Position numbers and translations under genes: made by a program
NCBI RefSeq assembly: GCF_001557535.2
Contig: NZ_CP014307.1
Location: forward strand, 310,001-374,000
Direction of reading: 5' to 3'
From: Burkholderia sp. PAMC 26561
GTDB taxonomy: Bacteria; Pseudomonadota; Gammaproteobacteria; Burkholderiales; Burkholderiaceae
DNA: 64,000 nt
Notes under the pieces: generated by a model
Databases searched by the model: none
What the model saw: the letters and a program-made list of their open reading frames with translations, nothing else
What the model was told of the DNA's origin: nothing
Shown: piece by piece, positions 1 through 9,392 of the stretch
Layout of the letters: every line of letters begins with the position of its first letter
How positions within the stretch are numbered: the first letter of the stretch is position 1

Positions 1-160
1 TCCGAGGGCGGACACTTGCGGTCCTGTTTTTCCGAGTTGACGCTGTTCCATGCTCTTTCTCCTGTTCGTGCCGGTGCGGATGCGATGACAGGAGTATGCG
101 AGCCGCCCAAGCGTGCGACAATCCGGCCGTTACAGCACGGGCTGTACGGAAACACGCACA
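1..160. other. Leader region upstream of the first LysR gene
   Basis: I see no coding region here. A TTGACG hexamer near 37-42 could serve as a -35 box, but I see no convincing -10 box. The region probably holds the promoter of the LysR gene that starts at 161; any gene to the left lies outside the window. Confidence 0.4.
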
Positions 161-1051
161 ATGGACGATCCCGATCTCTCCGATCTCACCGCCTTCATGG
201 CCGTCACTCAAGTACGCAGCTTCCGCGCGGCGGCGCGTGTGCGCGGCGTGTCCGCATCGGCATTGAGCGAGGCGATCCGGCGTCTTGAAGCGCGTCTCGG
301 GGTCCGTTTGCTGAACCGGACCACGCGCAGCGTCACCGTGACGGAAGCGGGCCAGCGGTTGCTGGAACGCCTCGGGCCGGCGCTCGGCGAGATTGCCGGC
401 GCGCTGGACGCGGTCAACAGTTTTCGGGACAGCCCGACCGGGACATTGCGCCTGAATGTCCCGACCATCGTTGCGATGCATGTCTTGCCGCCGATCGTCA
501 CGCGCTTTCTGGCCGCGCATCCAGGTATCAGGCTGGAGGTGGTATCGAACGATACGTTTATCGATGTGCTCGCAGCCGGTTTTGATGCCGGCATTCGCTA
601 CGACGAACGTCTGGAGCGCGACATGATCGCGGTGCCAATCGGCCCGCGCACGCAGCATTTCGTGGCGGCGGGTTCGCCCGCGTATTTCGAGAGACATGGC
701 CTGCCCGGGCATCCGCGTGACTTGCTGGACCATGCGTGCATTGGCCACAGGTTTGCGAGCGGCGTGCTGGCAGCGTGGAATTTTGTGCGCGGCGACGAAC
801 AGGTTCGATTCACGCCGCAAGGACCGCTGGTGGCAACGACGTTGGCACTTGAAGTGGCCGCGGCGACCGCCGGCCTGGGCATGATCTATACCTTCGATGA
901 ATTCCTGCGTCCGCAAATCGACAGCGGCGCGCTCGTGCCGGTGCTCCACGAGTGGTGGGAGCACTTTTCAGGGCCGTTCCTGTACTACCCGAGCCGCACG
1001 CACATGCCCGCGCCGTTGCGTGCGTTCATCGATTTCGTGAAGGAAGAGTGA
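161..1051 (+). CDS. LysR-family transcriptional regulator
   Basis: A 296-residue LysR-type regulator of normal family length. The first 60 residues form the winged helix-turn-helix (LTAFMAVTQVRSFRAAAR, then SALSEAIRRLEARLG), followed by the effector-binding domain. I chose ATG 161 because the protein then begins just before the helix-turn-helix; an upstream ATG at 113 would add 16 residues unlike the family. A weak GGAA lies 9 bases ahead. The family usually controls a divergent or nearby operon, but here the only close neighbour is a convergent threonine aldolase gene. The sequence does not show the target. Confidence 0.9.
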   Translation: MDDPDLSDLTAFMAVTQVRSFRAAARVRGVSASALSEAIRRLEARLGVRLLNRTTRSVTVTEAGQRLLERLGPALGEIAGALDAVNSFRDSPTGTLRLNVPTIVAMHVLPPIVTRFLAAHPGIRLEVVSNDTFIDVLAAGFDAGIRYDERLERDMIAVPIGPRTQHFVAAGSPAYFERHGLPGHPRDLLDHACIGHRFASGVLAAWNFVRGDEQVRFTPQGPLVATTLALEVAAATAGLGMIYTFDEFLRPQIDSGALVPVLHEWWEHFSGPFLYYPSRTHMPAPLRAFIDFVKEE

Positions 1052-1070
1052 CCGGCTTCCCGTCCGTTGG

Positions 1071-2102
1071 CTATCGGTTGGCGAAGAACGACTTTGCAGC
1101 GCTCAATGCGTCTTCGACTGCAGCCCGGTCCACATCCAGATGCGTGACCCAGCGCTGTTTGGTCGCGCCATAGGCCGACGTAATGCCAATTCCGTGCGAC
1201 GCGAGATGCGCCGAGAATCCCTCGGCAATCGCGCCGTCCACCTCGACAAAGACGATGTTGGTATCCGGCATCGTGACCTTGAGCTGGCTGAACGATGCGA
1301 GGCCTTCGGCCAGGGCCTTCGCGTTCGCGTGGTCATCGGCGAGACGCTCCACGTTGTGTTCGAGCGCGTAGAGGCCCGCCGCCGCGAGAATCCCGACTTG
1401 CCGCAAACCGCCGCCCAGCATCTTGCGCGTACGCCGCGCCTTCGCAATCAGCGGCGCACTGCCGACCAGCACCGAGCCGACCGGTGTACCCAATCCCTTC
1501 GACAAACACACGGACACCGTATCGAATGGACGCGCGAGGGTCGCGACAGGTGTCTTCAGCGCCGTGGCCGCGTTGAAAATGCGCGCGCCATCGAGATGGG
1601 TAGCCAGCCCGTGGCGGCGCGCAAGCGCTGTCGCCGCCTCCATGTATTCATGCGAGAGGACCTTGCCGCCGATCGTGTTTTCCAGCGCGAGAAGCCGCGT
1701 TCGCGCGAAATGCGAATCGTCGGGCTTGATCGCTTCTTCGATATCCTGCAGCGCGAGCGAACCATCGGGCTGATTGTTCAAGGGCTGCGGCTGAATGCTG
1801 CCGAGAACGGCCGCGCCGCCGCCTTCCCATTTGTACGCATGGGCCTGCTGGCCCACGATGAACTCATCGCCCCGTCCGCAATGCGCCATCAGCGCGACCA
1901 GATTCGATTGCGTACCCGATGTCAGGAAAACCCCGGCGTCCTTGCCAAAGCGTTCTGCGAGCGTTTCTTCCAGGCGGGTGACGGTAGGGTCATCGCGAAA
2001 GACGTCGTCGCCCACTTCCGCCGATGCCATCGCGGCGCGCATCGCCGGGCCGGGTCGCGTAACGGTGTCGCTGCGGAAGTCGTGCTTGATCGGGGTACGC
2101 AT
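1071..2102 (-). CDS. ltaE: Low-specificity L-threonine aldolase
   Basis: A 343-residue PLP enzyme of the aspartate aminotransferase fold that cleaves L-threonine or allo-threonine to glycine and acetaldehyde. The N-terminal DFRSDTVTRPGPAM block is the family signature, and VCLSKGLGTPVGS carries the PLP-binding lysine. The length is standard. The start is supported by GGAG nine bases upstream (AGGAGCCGCA-ATG). It is convergent with the LysR gene, with 19 bases between the stops, so it is transcribed alone from the AT-rich region at 2103-2510. Confidence 0.95.
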   Translation of the reverse strand: MRTPIKHDFRSDTVTRPGPAMRAAMASAEVGDDVFRDDPTVTRLEETLAERFGKDAGVFLTSGTQSNLVALMAHCGRGDEFIVGQQAHAYKWEGGGAAVLGSIQPQPLNNQPDGSLALQDIEEAIKPDDSHFARTRLLALENTIGGKVLSHEYMEAATALARRHGLATHLDGARIFNAATALKTPVATLARPFDTVSVCLSKGLGTPVGSVLVGSAPLIAKARRTRKMLGGGLRQVGILAAAGLYALEHNVERLADDHANAKALAEGLASFSQLKVTMPDTNIVFVEVDGAIAEGFSAHLASHGIGITSAYGATKQRWVTHLDVDRAAVEDALSAAKSFFANR

Positions 2103-2510
2103 TGCGGCTCCTGGTTTGTGGAGCGCTTATTTTGCCATTGTGGATGCGCGGTCGTGAGCTGCGTCATAAAGGCCGGTGGGTTTGACGAGTCCGCGATTAC
2201 CCACAGTTGCTCAATTAAATCAATGTCTTGCAGCCGAAACCTACGCATGAGAATTAACTTCAGGCACAAGCTTATAAAGCACTTGAAGTTAGGTTCGCGC
2301 ACTACACAATATTTTCTAAGCAAATCAAGAGTTTAAGAAGTATTCTTAAAAAAAATTATTAGGTTTAATATAATTCTCTTTTAGATCAAATGGTTAACAC
2401 GTATATCTAATGCAAATTATCGAGTTTTGCCGCTGCCGACGCAAGCGGAACGCCGCGAAGCTCCGAACGTATAATCTTCCGCAATCCACTGCGACCAAGC
2501 CTCGACTCCC
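2103..2510. other. AT-rich divergent intergenic region
   Basis: About 400 bases without a gene between the divergent ltaE and AAA ATPase genes. From about 2200 to 2420 it is strikingly AT-rich compared with both neighbours. It holds an inverted repeat (TAACTTCA at 2255-2262, TGAAGTTA at 2284-2291) and a perfect 8-bp hairpin (2332-2350) followed by a run of A. Promoters for both flanking genes should lie here, but I cannot pick one with confidence. Confidence 0.6.
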
Positions 2511-3722
2511 ATGAACGCGCCCGACCCGCAATTGCAAGACGATCCCTACATCGGCCGCTATGAACGCTCCGCCGGACATGGCGCCGAATGGTGGCACGTG
2601 ACGCTCTCCGACAGGCCCCAGATGTACCGGATCGAACATGGGCGCGACGAGGCGCCGGCGAATATCGATACCGTCGTCGATCTTGAAAACCTGAAATCGA
2701 AGCTGCAAAAGTGGCATCGCGAAGGTTTTCTGCGTCCCGGCGACAAAGAAGCGCCAGTTGCCGGCGAAAGACGCAACGGCTTTCTCAAGGACCTCAAGCG
2801 CGCAGCATCGGGCAAAGCAGTGCTCGCCACGCTTTCTCAGCCGGACCATGCCACTACTTTGATCGGCACAGTCGAAATGCCGCTCGGCCACGCCGGTCCG
2901 CTCGTGCCGCGCCTGAATCCCGCCTACCTCTTCCCCGGGCGCTTCGCCGACATCCTTCAGGACATCGTCGAAAACCGGCGTGTGATGCTGATCGGGCATA
3001 CCGGCGCGGGCAAAACCAGCCTGATCGAACAGGTGGCCGCGCGCTCGCAACACGGCGTGCTGCGGGCGAATATGAACGGGCAGACGACCATCGGCGATTT
3101 CGTGGGGTTCTGGACCGTGAAAGGCGGCGAAACCCTGTGGGTGGACGGCGTGTTGCCGACCGCGATGCGCGAAGGCCTCTGGCTCGTGGTCGATGAAATC
3201 GACTTTGCCGAGCCATCGATCCTCGCCGTGCTGACCGCCGTGCTCGAACCGCACGGACGCTTGCTGCTGAAGGAAAAAGGCAACGAGCTGGTCGCGCCGC
3301 ATGCGTCCTTCCGGTTGTTCGCGACCGCGAACGCCGTTGGTGCGATGAGCGTTTATCGTCATCTGTACCAGGGCGCAAACCTGATGAACGAAGCCTTTCT
3401 CGACCGATGGCGCGTGTATCTGATGGATTACTTGTCGCCAAAAGAGGAAGCCGAGGTGCTGATGCGCACGCTCGGCGCGCGCATCACGCCGCCGATGGCA
3501 AACACGCTCGCCGCGATTGCCGCCGATTGCCGCGCGGCCTTCGCCCGGGAAGATCTGGCGAGCGCGTTTTCGACGCGCCGTTTGCTCGACTGGGCCGACC
3601 TCATGCTTCGTTCGGGCGATCCGGAGCGCGCCGCCGGCCCTGCGATCTACGCAAAAGTGAGCGCGGAGGACGCTGCGCTGATACGCAGCATCATCCGGCA
3701 TCACATCGCGTTTGACGATTGA
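2511..3722 (+). CDS. MoxR/CobS-like AAA ATPase
   Basis: A 403-residue AAA+ ATPase. Walker A is GHTGAGKTS at residues 162-170 and Walker B is LVVDEIDFAEP at about 224-234, followed by the sensor-1 type stretch RLFATANAVG. This matches the MoxR/CbbQ/CobS group, whose members act with VWA-domain partners to remodel or load metal into client enzymes. The first 150 residues are not a standard CobS N-terminus. The next gene starts about 9 bases after the stop and encodes a CobT-like VWA protein, so the two are almost certainly one operon and one complex. No cobN-like chelatase subunit or cobalamin gene is in the window, so the client is unknown. Confidence 0.88.
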   Translation: MNAPDPQLQDDPYIGRYERSAGHGAEWWHVTLSDRPQMYRIEHGRDEAPANIDTVVDLENLKSKLQKWHREGFLRPGDKEAPVAGERRNGFLKDLKRAASGKAVLATLSQPDHATTLIGTVEMPLGHAGPLVPRLNPAYLFPGRFADILQDIVENRRVMLIGHTGAGKTSLIEQVAARSQHGVLRANMNGQTTIGDFVGFWTVKGGETLWVDGVLPTAMREGLWLVVDEIDFAEPSILAVLTAVLEPHGRLLLKEKGNELVAPHASFRLFATANAVGAMSVYRHLYQGANLMNEAFLDRWRVYLMDYLSPKEEAEVLMRTLGARITPPMANTLAAIAADCRAAFAREDLASAFSTRRLLDWADLMLRSGDPERAAGPAIYAKVSAEDAALIRSIIRHHIAFDD

Positions 3723-3731
3723 GCCGCGTTG

Positions 3732-5432
3732 GTGAGCCGCGCCCAACTCACGCCTGACACGCTAAGCCGGCTCGCGCGGGTCCTGACGGGCCGCTATGGC
3801 GTGACCGTCTCCTTCGATGCACGCGGCCCGCGTGTCGAACGCGAGCGCATCGTGCTTGCGGAACCCGCGCCGGATTCACCGGACGCGGACGCCCTCACCG
3901 GCCAGCTCGATCTGCTCGCGGCGCGCTGGAAGTTTTCCGTCATCGATGAGATCGACGCGCTGCCTTCAGGTCCGGCGCGGCAACTTGCCGAGGTCATAGA
4001 AGACCGGCGTGTGTGCGAGCGTTTGTTCGCCGACTATCCGGGTGCCCGTGGATATATCGAAAGGCTGCGCGCGCAGAAGGCGCATGCCACGCACCAGAAA
4101 TGGTCCACGCTTTCATGGCGCGACAAGCTGATCTGGCTTGTCGAAGGCGCGCTGTGGGGCGAAACGCCCGCCGTCACGGAACGCACGCCCGCGCTTCTGG
4201 CCACGCTCGGCGCTGTGACCGATGCACTGGAAACTGCGCGCAAGAGCCGGTCGACGCGCGAAAGCATCGCGAATGCGCACGCGCTCGTGGCGCGGATCAG
4301 ATCGCTCGGCGCGGGCGACGTCAATACGATGATGTTCACCGCCGACGCCGATGACACGCTCGACGCAGAGCAAGCCGCGAGCGATCCGGACGCCGCACCG
4401 GAAAACGAAACGCCGGATGCAGCTTCAGCCGATGCCATGACCAGCGCGCCATCGGCGTCGGACGCCGCTGCGCAGGCTTCCGAAGCACAATCGCCCGCGG
4501 CACCCATGTCGCTGGACAATATAGATCTGATCGACGGCCGCCCGCGCCTCTCGATCCCGCTCACCACCGCATTCGACGTCATCACCGACCTGACGGGCCG
4601 AGGCGACCCTGCGGCATGGCGAAACCTCCGCGCACTCGCCCGCGCGGAAACCGCTCCGCTGACCGCACGCCTTGAGCGGGCGCTCAAAGCCGACGAACAG
4701 ACGCATTGGAAACGCGAGCAGGAACGCGGCGAAATCGACCGGCCGGCGCTGGCGAAGCTCGTGGTGTCGCCGGGTTATCGCACGCCGTTTCGTGTCAAAC
4801 GCACGACCGAAGGGCGCGACGCGGCAGTGACTCTGCTCATCGACCTCAGCGGGTCCATGGCCGGAAAAAAGATGGATCTGGCGCGCCTGTGTGCAGCGGC
4901 GCTGTGCGATGCGCTGATGCAGTTGTCGTTCAAATGCGAAGTGCTGGGGTATAGCTCCGTAGAGTCCACGGAGATGCAAGCGTATTACCAACAGATGCTC
5001 GGAGAAGGCGAAGATCTAACTCGATACAACCGCAAGCTCGAACGCCTGGACCTGAGGATCTACAAGCGGTTTGGATCGAGCAATCCCACCGGCCTGAGCA
5101 CAATCGACTGCAGCCACGAGAATCCCGACGGCGAAGCGCTGGTCTGGGCGGCCGGCCGGCTTTTGGCGCAGCGGGCAGGACGCCGCATCCTGATGGTGCT
5201 GTCCGATGGTTACCCCGCCACCGGCGACGGCCATCCGGTCATCTTGCGAACTGATTTGCGGGCGCGGATCGGTGAAATCACGGCTTCGGGAATCGAACTC
5301 GTTGGCATCGGCTTGCTCGATGACGCCGTAGAAAAGTTTTATGCGCATAACATCGTCGTGCAAAAACTCGTTGAGCTTCCAACCATGGCGTTCGCGATTT
5401 TGAGCAAACTCCTGCTATCGAGGCGCGGGTAA
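3732..5432 (+). CDS. CobT-like VWA-domain protein
   Basis: A 566-residue protein with an N-terminal region of unknown role, an acidic Ala/Asp/Glu-rich linker (about 200-260), and a C-terminal von Willebrand A domain from about 365. The MIDAS motif is DLSGSMAG at about 372. The blocks NPDGEALVWAAGRLL and RRILMVLSDGYP resemble the C-terminus of the cobaltochelatase subunit CobT. There is no ATG: translation starts at GTG 3732 or TTG 3729, directly after the AAA ATPase gene. It is probably the partner of that ATPase. A 7-bp hairpin overlaps the stop but has no U-tract. Confidence 0.85.
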   Translation: MSRAQLTPDTLSRLARVLTGRYGVTVSFDARGPRVERERIVLAEPAPDSPDADALTGQLDLLAARWKFSVIDEIDALPSGPARQLAEVIEDRRVCERLFADYPGARGYIERLRAQKAHATHQKWSTLSWRDKLIWLVEGALWGETPAVTERTPALLATLGAVTDALETARKSRSTRESIANAHALVARIRSLGAGDVNTMMFTADADDTLDAEQAASDPDAAPENETPDAASADAMTSAPSASDAAAQASEAQSPAAPMSLDNIDLIDGRPRLSIPLTTAFDVITDLTGRGDPAAWRNLRALARAETAPLTARLERALKADEQTHWKREQERGEIDRPALAKLVVSPGYRTPFRVKRTTEGRDAAVTLLIDLSGSMAGKKMDLARLCAAALCDALMQLSFKCEVLGYSSVESTEMQAYYQQMLGEGEDLTRYNRKLERLDLRIYKRFGSSNPTGLSTIDCSHENPDGEALVWAAGRLLAQRAGRRILMVLSDGYPATGDGHPVILRTDLRARIGEITASGIELVGIGLLDDAVEKFYAHNIVVQKLVELPTMAFAILSKLLLSRRG

Positions 5433-5510
5433 AAACACCCGCGGCTAAAAAACAACTCTGACCCCGGTATTTAATTCAATAGCTTGCTAACGAACTGTCG
5501 GCGAAATACA

Positions 5511-6017
5511 ATGCGCGCCATGCCGACAATCGACGTACTCCGACAATCCGTAAGCAGCGCGCTTGTGATCGCCTCCCGCCAGTGGCGGCGAACCAGTCAT
5601 AGCGTGATCGCCGCCTACAACGTCTCCGAAGCCTGCGCTACCCCGCTGCTTATCGCGGGGCGGCTCGACGCGCCCGTTCGGCAGGTGGCGCTGGCGGAAA
5701 TGACGGGGATCGAAGGCCCGTCGCTCGTGCGTCTGCTCGATCAACTGTGCGCCGCCAGTCTCGTGCGCCGTGAAGAAGATCCCGACGACCGGCGCGCCAA
5801 GATCATTTCTCTCACCGACGAAGGCCGCACCGTAACAGCCAAAATCGAGAAAGAACTGATCGGCCTGCGCGCCGATGTGTTGCAAAACGTCACCCAAGAA
5901 GACCTGGAAGCCACCCTGCGCGTATTCGCCGCGTTTAAACTGGGTGCGGCGATGCCCGCGTCCCAGGCATCGTCGAAATCCCATCCGGCCGGCACCGATA
6001 CGGAAGAAGGCGTCTAG
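5511..6017 (+). CDS. MarR-family regulator of the downstream efflux operon
   Basis: A winged-helix protein of about 168 residues. LLDQLCAASLVRREEDPDDR and AKIISLTDEGR are the recognition helix-wing region typical of MarR. ATG 5511 and ATG 5520 are both possible starts; the longer reading from 5484 adds residues unlike the family. Its stop is 6 bases before the FusC gene, so it is the first gene of the efflux operon and probably its repressor, responding to an aromatic acid or fusaric-acid-like compound. That ligand is an inference from the family. Confidence 0.88.
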   Translation: MRAMPTIDVLRQSVSSALVIASRQWRRTSHSVIAAYNVSEACATPLLIAGRLDAPVRQVALAEMTGIEGPSLVRLLDQLCAASLVRREEDPDDRRAKIISLTDEGRTVTAKIEKELIGLRADVLQNVTQEDLEATLRVFAAFKLGAAMPASQASSKSHPAGTDTEEGV

Positions 6018-6023
6018 CGCACC

Positions 6024-8144
6024 ATGACGTACCCCACTTCGCGCGAATGGCTGTTTTCGGTCAAGACCTTCATTGCTTCCATGCTGGCGCTTTACATCGG
6101 CCTCAAGCTGGAATTGCCGCGTCCGTACTGGGCAATGGCGACCGTGTATATCGTCTCGAATCCGTTTGTGGGCGCAACCCGCTCGAAGGCTTTGTATCGC
6201 GCGCTGGGAACCATGATCGGCGCGGCGGCGGCTGTGCTGTTCGTGCCGCCATTCGTGGAATCGCCGTACATTTTCAGCGCCGTCGTTGCAATCTGGACGG
6301 GCACGCTGCTGTTTCTCGCCATATCCGACCGCACCGCGCGCAGCTACGTCTTCATGCTGGCGGGGTACACCATGCCGCTGATCGCCCTGCCCTCCGTCAT
6401 GAACCCGGCCGGCATCTTCGATCTCGCCGTTTCACGGACCGAGGAAATCGTGCTCGGCATCGTGTGCGCGAGCGTGGTCGGCGGCGCGTTGTTCCCAAGC
6501 CGTCTTGCGCCCACGCTGATCGAACGTACCGACGCCTGGTTCCGCGACGCCGCGTTCTACACGAAGGAAACGCTTTCCGGCCGGCTCTCCGGTCAAACCA
6601 TTGCGGCATGCCGCCAGCGGATGGCCTTGACAGTCAATCAGCTTGAGTTCCTGCTGAGCCAGCTTGCCTACGACCATAGCCGGCCCGACGTCCTTGCTCG
6701 CGCGCAAGCGCTGCGCGGACGGATGCAATTGCTGCTGCCGATCATGTCGGCTATCGGCGATCCGCTCGCGGCGTTGTTCAGCGGCCAGCAGCCACCGCCG
6801 GACGGTCTCAAGCCGCTTCTCGACGATATCGTCAAGTGGTTCGACGAACCCCTCGATGCAAAATCGGGGTCTGCTGATGCCGATGCCAACGCCGACGCAT
6901 TGCGTGCCCGTATCGCAAGCCTGCAACCCGACGCCGACGGCCTGCGCACGTGGGACGGCGCGCTGCTCTCGAGCACGCTCTGGCGGCTGAAACAGCTCGT
7001 GGATGTCTGGCAGGACTGCCGCTCGCTGCGCGTGATCATCACCAACGAGCAAGGATCGTGGCGGCCGCGTTATCGACACTGGCGGCTCGGCGGCACGCAG
7101 CAATATTTCGATCGCGGCATGCTGATGTTTTCGGCGGGCTCGGCCATGCTCGCCATCTTCGTTTCCATGAGCATCTGGATTGCGTCCGGCTGGAACGACG
7201 GCGCGGGCGCCGTGACGCTGGCGGCGGTCGCGTGCTGCTTTTTCGCCGCGCTCGACGAACCCGCGCCGCAAGTGTTCTCGTTTTTCATCTATACATGTCT
7301 TGCCGTGGTGCTGGCCGGGTTATATCTCTTCGTGATTTTGCCGACCGTGCACGACTTCCCGATGCTCGTGATCATGTTCGCAGTGCCGTTCATCTTGATC
7401 GGCACGCTGATCCCGCGTCCGCAGTTCAACCTCGCGACCATGCTGACGGCCGTGAACACGGCGACGTTCATCAGCATCCAGGGCACCTACGACGCCAATT
7501 TCCTGACCTTCATGAACAGCAACCTCGCGGGTCCGGCCGGGCTGCTGTTCGCGTTCGTGTGGACGCGTGTGACGCGGCCCTTCGGCGCGGAACTGGCGGC
7601 TTCGCGACTGATCCGGTCGAGCTGGCGCGACGTGGTGCTAAGCGCATCGACCCGTCCCGTCGATGACCAGAAAAACCTGACGGCCCGCATGATCGACCGT
7701 TTGATGCAGATCATTCCGCGCCTGGCCGCCACCGACGAACGCCGTCATCCGTCCATCGAAAGTTTTCGGGACCTGCGCATTGCGTTCAACGCGCTCGATC
7801 TGCGGCGCCTGCGGCGCAGGCTCGGCGAAGCGGAACTGGCGTCGGTGGACAGCGTGCTCGAAGGCGTGCGCGCTTACTTCCAGTACAACGTCGAGCGTGG
7901 ATCTCGGCAACCGGTACCGCAAAGCCTGGAAACGGCCATCGATACCGCCCTCACGCGCATCACGCGCCGCGGCGGCGCGGTCCATGCCGAAGCCAATGCC
8001 GAAGCTGCAGCCTCGCAGACCCAGGCGCCCGCGCCCGGCCGGCAGGTACGCGATGCGCTGCATGCGCTCGTCGGCATGCGTTTGTCGCTGTTTCCGGAAA
8101 CCGTCGCGTCCGCGCTGCCGCCAGAACCCGAGGCCGCAGCATGA
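6024..8144 (+). CDS. FUSC/AaeB-family aromatic acid efflux inner-membrane protein
   Basis: A 706-residue membrane protein with two sets of transmembrane helices (about 15-165 and 360-520) separated by a soluble region, and a soluble C-terminus. This is the layout of FUSC proteins such as AaeB and the fusaric-acid resistance component FusC. It starts 6 bases after the marR stop. DUF1656, HlyD and NodT genes follow directly, so it would be the pump of a tripartite system that expels aromatic carboxylates. Substrate specificity cannot be read from the sequence. Confidence 0.92.
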   Translation: MTYPTSREWLFSVKTFIASMLALYIGLKLELPRPYWAMATVYIVSNPFVGATRSKALYRALGTMIGAAAAVLFVPPFVESPYIFSAVVAIWTGTLLFLAISDRTARSYVFMLAGYTMPLIALPSVMNPAGIFDLAVSRTEEIVLGIVCASVVGGALFPSRLAPTLIERTDAWFRDAAFYTKETLSGRLSGQTIAACRQRMALTVNQLEFLLSQLAYDHSRPDVLARAQALRGRMQLLLPIMSAIGDPLAALFSGQQPPPDGLKPLLDDIVKWFDEPLDAKSGSADADANADALRARIASLQPDADGLRTWDGALLSSTLWRLKQLVDVWQDCRSLRVIITNEQGSWRPRYRHWRLGGTQQYFDRGMLMFSAGSAMLAIFVSMSIWIASGWNDGAGAVTLAAVACCFFAALDEPAPQVFSFFIYTCLAVVLAGLYLFVILPTVHDFPMLVIMFAVPFILIGTLIPRPQFNLATMLTAVNTATFISIQGTYDANFLTFMNSNLAGPAGLLFAFVWTRVTRPFGAELAASRLIRSSWRDVVLSASTRPVDDQKNLTARMIDRLMQIIPRLAATDERRHPSIESFRDLRIAFNALDLRRLRRRLGEAELASVDSVLEGVRAYFQYNVERGSRQPVPQSLETAIDTALTRITRRGGAVHAEANAEAAASQTQAPAPGRQVRDALHALVGMRLSLFPETVASALPPEPEAAA

Positions 8145-8181
8145 CGCGCCGTTTGCTCATCCCTTTACAAAGCATCCCGCG

Positions 8182-8391
8182 ATGATCGGCGAAATCGATA
8201 TCTACGGCGTGTTCCTGCCGGCCGTGCTGATCCTGATGCTGGTCTCGTACCTGCTCTGCCTCGTACTCACGCGCGTGTTCGCGCGCGTGGGGCTGTACCG
8301 TTTCGTCTGGCATCGTTCCATTTTCGACCTCGCGATCTACGTGATCGTGCTTGGCATCGTGGTCATTGTTTCGCATCGGCTATTACCGTGA
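8182..8391 (+). CDS. DUF1656 / AaeX-like small membrane protein
   Basis: A 69-residue protein with two hydrophobic helices (about 10-30 and 48-63), matching the DUF1656/AaeX family found in FusC/AaeB operons. The ATG at 8182 follows the FUSC gene by 37 bases. Its TGA overlaps the GTG start of the next gene (GTGA), implying translational coupling. The family's exact role is unknown; it is thought to assist the pump in the inner membrane. Confidence 0.9.
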   Translation: MIGEIDIYGVFLPAVLILMLVSYLLCLVLTRVFARVGLYRFVWHRSIFDLAIYVIVLGIVVIVSHRLLP

Positions 8392-9392
8392 AAAAAACCT
8401 GGTTCTCGATTGGACAGATCCTCTTTACGCTCGTCGTCGTGGCGATCGCCGCGTTCGTGCTGTGGCGGCTCGTGGGCTATTACATGTTTGCGCCGTGGAC
8501 GCGCGACGGCCATGTGCGCGCCGACGTCGTGCAGGTGGCGCCTGATGTCGGCGGCCTGATCGTTGATGTAAAAGTGGTCGATAACCAGCCGGTGAAGGCC
8601 GGCCAGGTGCTCTTCGTCATCGATCAGGCGCGTTACGCGCTGAGCTTGCGCCAAGCCCAGGCGACCGCACTGCAGCGCCGCGCGACGCTCGACCAGGCGC
8701 GCCGCGAAGACGCGCGTAACCGGACGCTCGGCGACCTCGTCGCACGCGAGATCACGGAAGAAAGCCGTTCGCGCGTGCAGCAGGCCGAAGCGGCGCTCGC
8801 CGATGCCGAAGTCGCCATCGATACCGCCCGCCTTAACCTGCAACGCACGACGATCGTGAGTCCCGTCGATGGTTACCTCAACGACCGCGCGCCGCGCACG
8901 GGCGAGTTCGTGACGGCGGGACGCTCGGTGTTGTCGGTGGTGGACCTGCATTCGTTCCGTGTCGATGGATACTTCGAGGAAACGAAGCTGCGGGGTATCG
9001 ATATCGGCCAGGCAGTCGATATCAAGGTGATGGGCGAACCCGCGATCCTGCGCGGGCATGTGCAGAGCATCGTGGCGGGTATCGAGGATCGTGACCGCGT
9101 GCAGGGATCGAACCTGCTGCCGAACGTGAATCCGGCATTCAGCTGGGTGCGGCTTGCGCAACGGATTCCGGTGCGCATTGCACTCGACGAAGTGCCGGCG
9201 GATTTCCGGATGATCGCGGGGCGCACGGCGACGGTGTCGGTGCGTGATTTGACGCCGACCGGAAACACCCGCGCCGACGGCGCTTCATCGGCTTCGGCAG
9301 CGTCTGCACCCGCGTCTGCGCCGGCCACGGCCAGCGGCGTGGTTCCCGTGACCACCGGCGTCGCCGCATCCGCACCGGCGGCAAGCAAATGA
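8388..9392 (+). CDS. HlyD/AaeA-type membrane fusion protein
   Basis: A 334-residue periplasmic adaptor. A single N-terminal helix (residues about 10-32) is followed by a biotinyl-lipoyl half (VAPDVGGLIVDVKVVDNQPV), an alpha-helical hairpin and the second lipoyl half (TTIVSPVDGYLNDR). The C-terminus is a long Ala/Ser/Thr-rich tail. It starts with GTG, overlapping the stop of the DUF1656 gene, and its stop overlaps the ATG of the outer-membrane factor. It would link the FUSC pump to the outer-membrane channel. Confidence 0.92.
   Translation: MKKTWFSIGQILFTLVVVAIAAFVLWRLVGYYMFAPWTRDGHVRADVVQVAPDVGGLIVDVKVVDNQPVKAGQVLFVIDQARYALSLRQAQATALQRRATLDQARREDARNRTLGDLVAREITEESRSRVQQAEAALADAEVAIDTARLNLQRTTIVSPVDGYLNDRAPRTGEFVTAGRSVLSVVDLHSFRVDGYFEETKLRGIDIGQAVDIKVMGEPAILRGHVQSIVAGIEDRDRVQGSNLLPNVNPAFSWVRLAQRIPVRIALDEVPADFRMIAGRTATVSVRDLTPTGNTRADGASSASAASAPASAPATASGVVPVTTGVAASAPAASK

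Noticed and set aside
1140..2336. A 398-codon plus-strand open frame opposite threonine aldolase
   Set aside because: It lies antisense to a clear ltaE gene and has an Arg-rich composition typical of shadow frames in GC-rich DNA.
2332..2350. Perfect 8-bp hairpin followed by a run of A
   Set aside because: Neither strand has a T-run after the stem in the direction of an upstream gene, so it is not a terminator for ltaE or the AAA gene.
2394..3746. A 450-codon minus-strand open frame opposite the AAA ATPase
   Set aside because: It is antisense to a gene with Walker motifs and shows no conserved domain.
5424..5443. 7-bp hairpin overlapping the VWA gene stop
   Set aside because: No U-tract follows on the plus strand, so terminator function is not supported.
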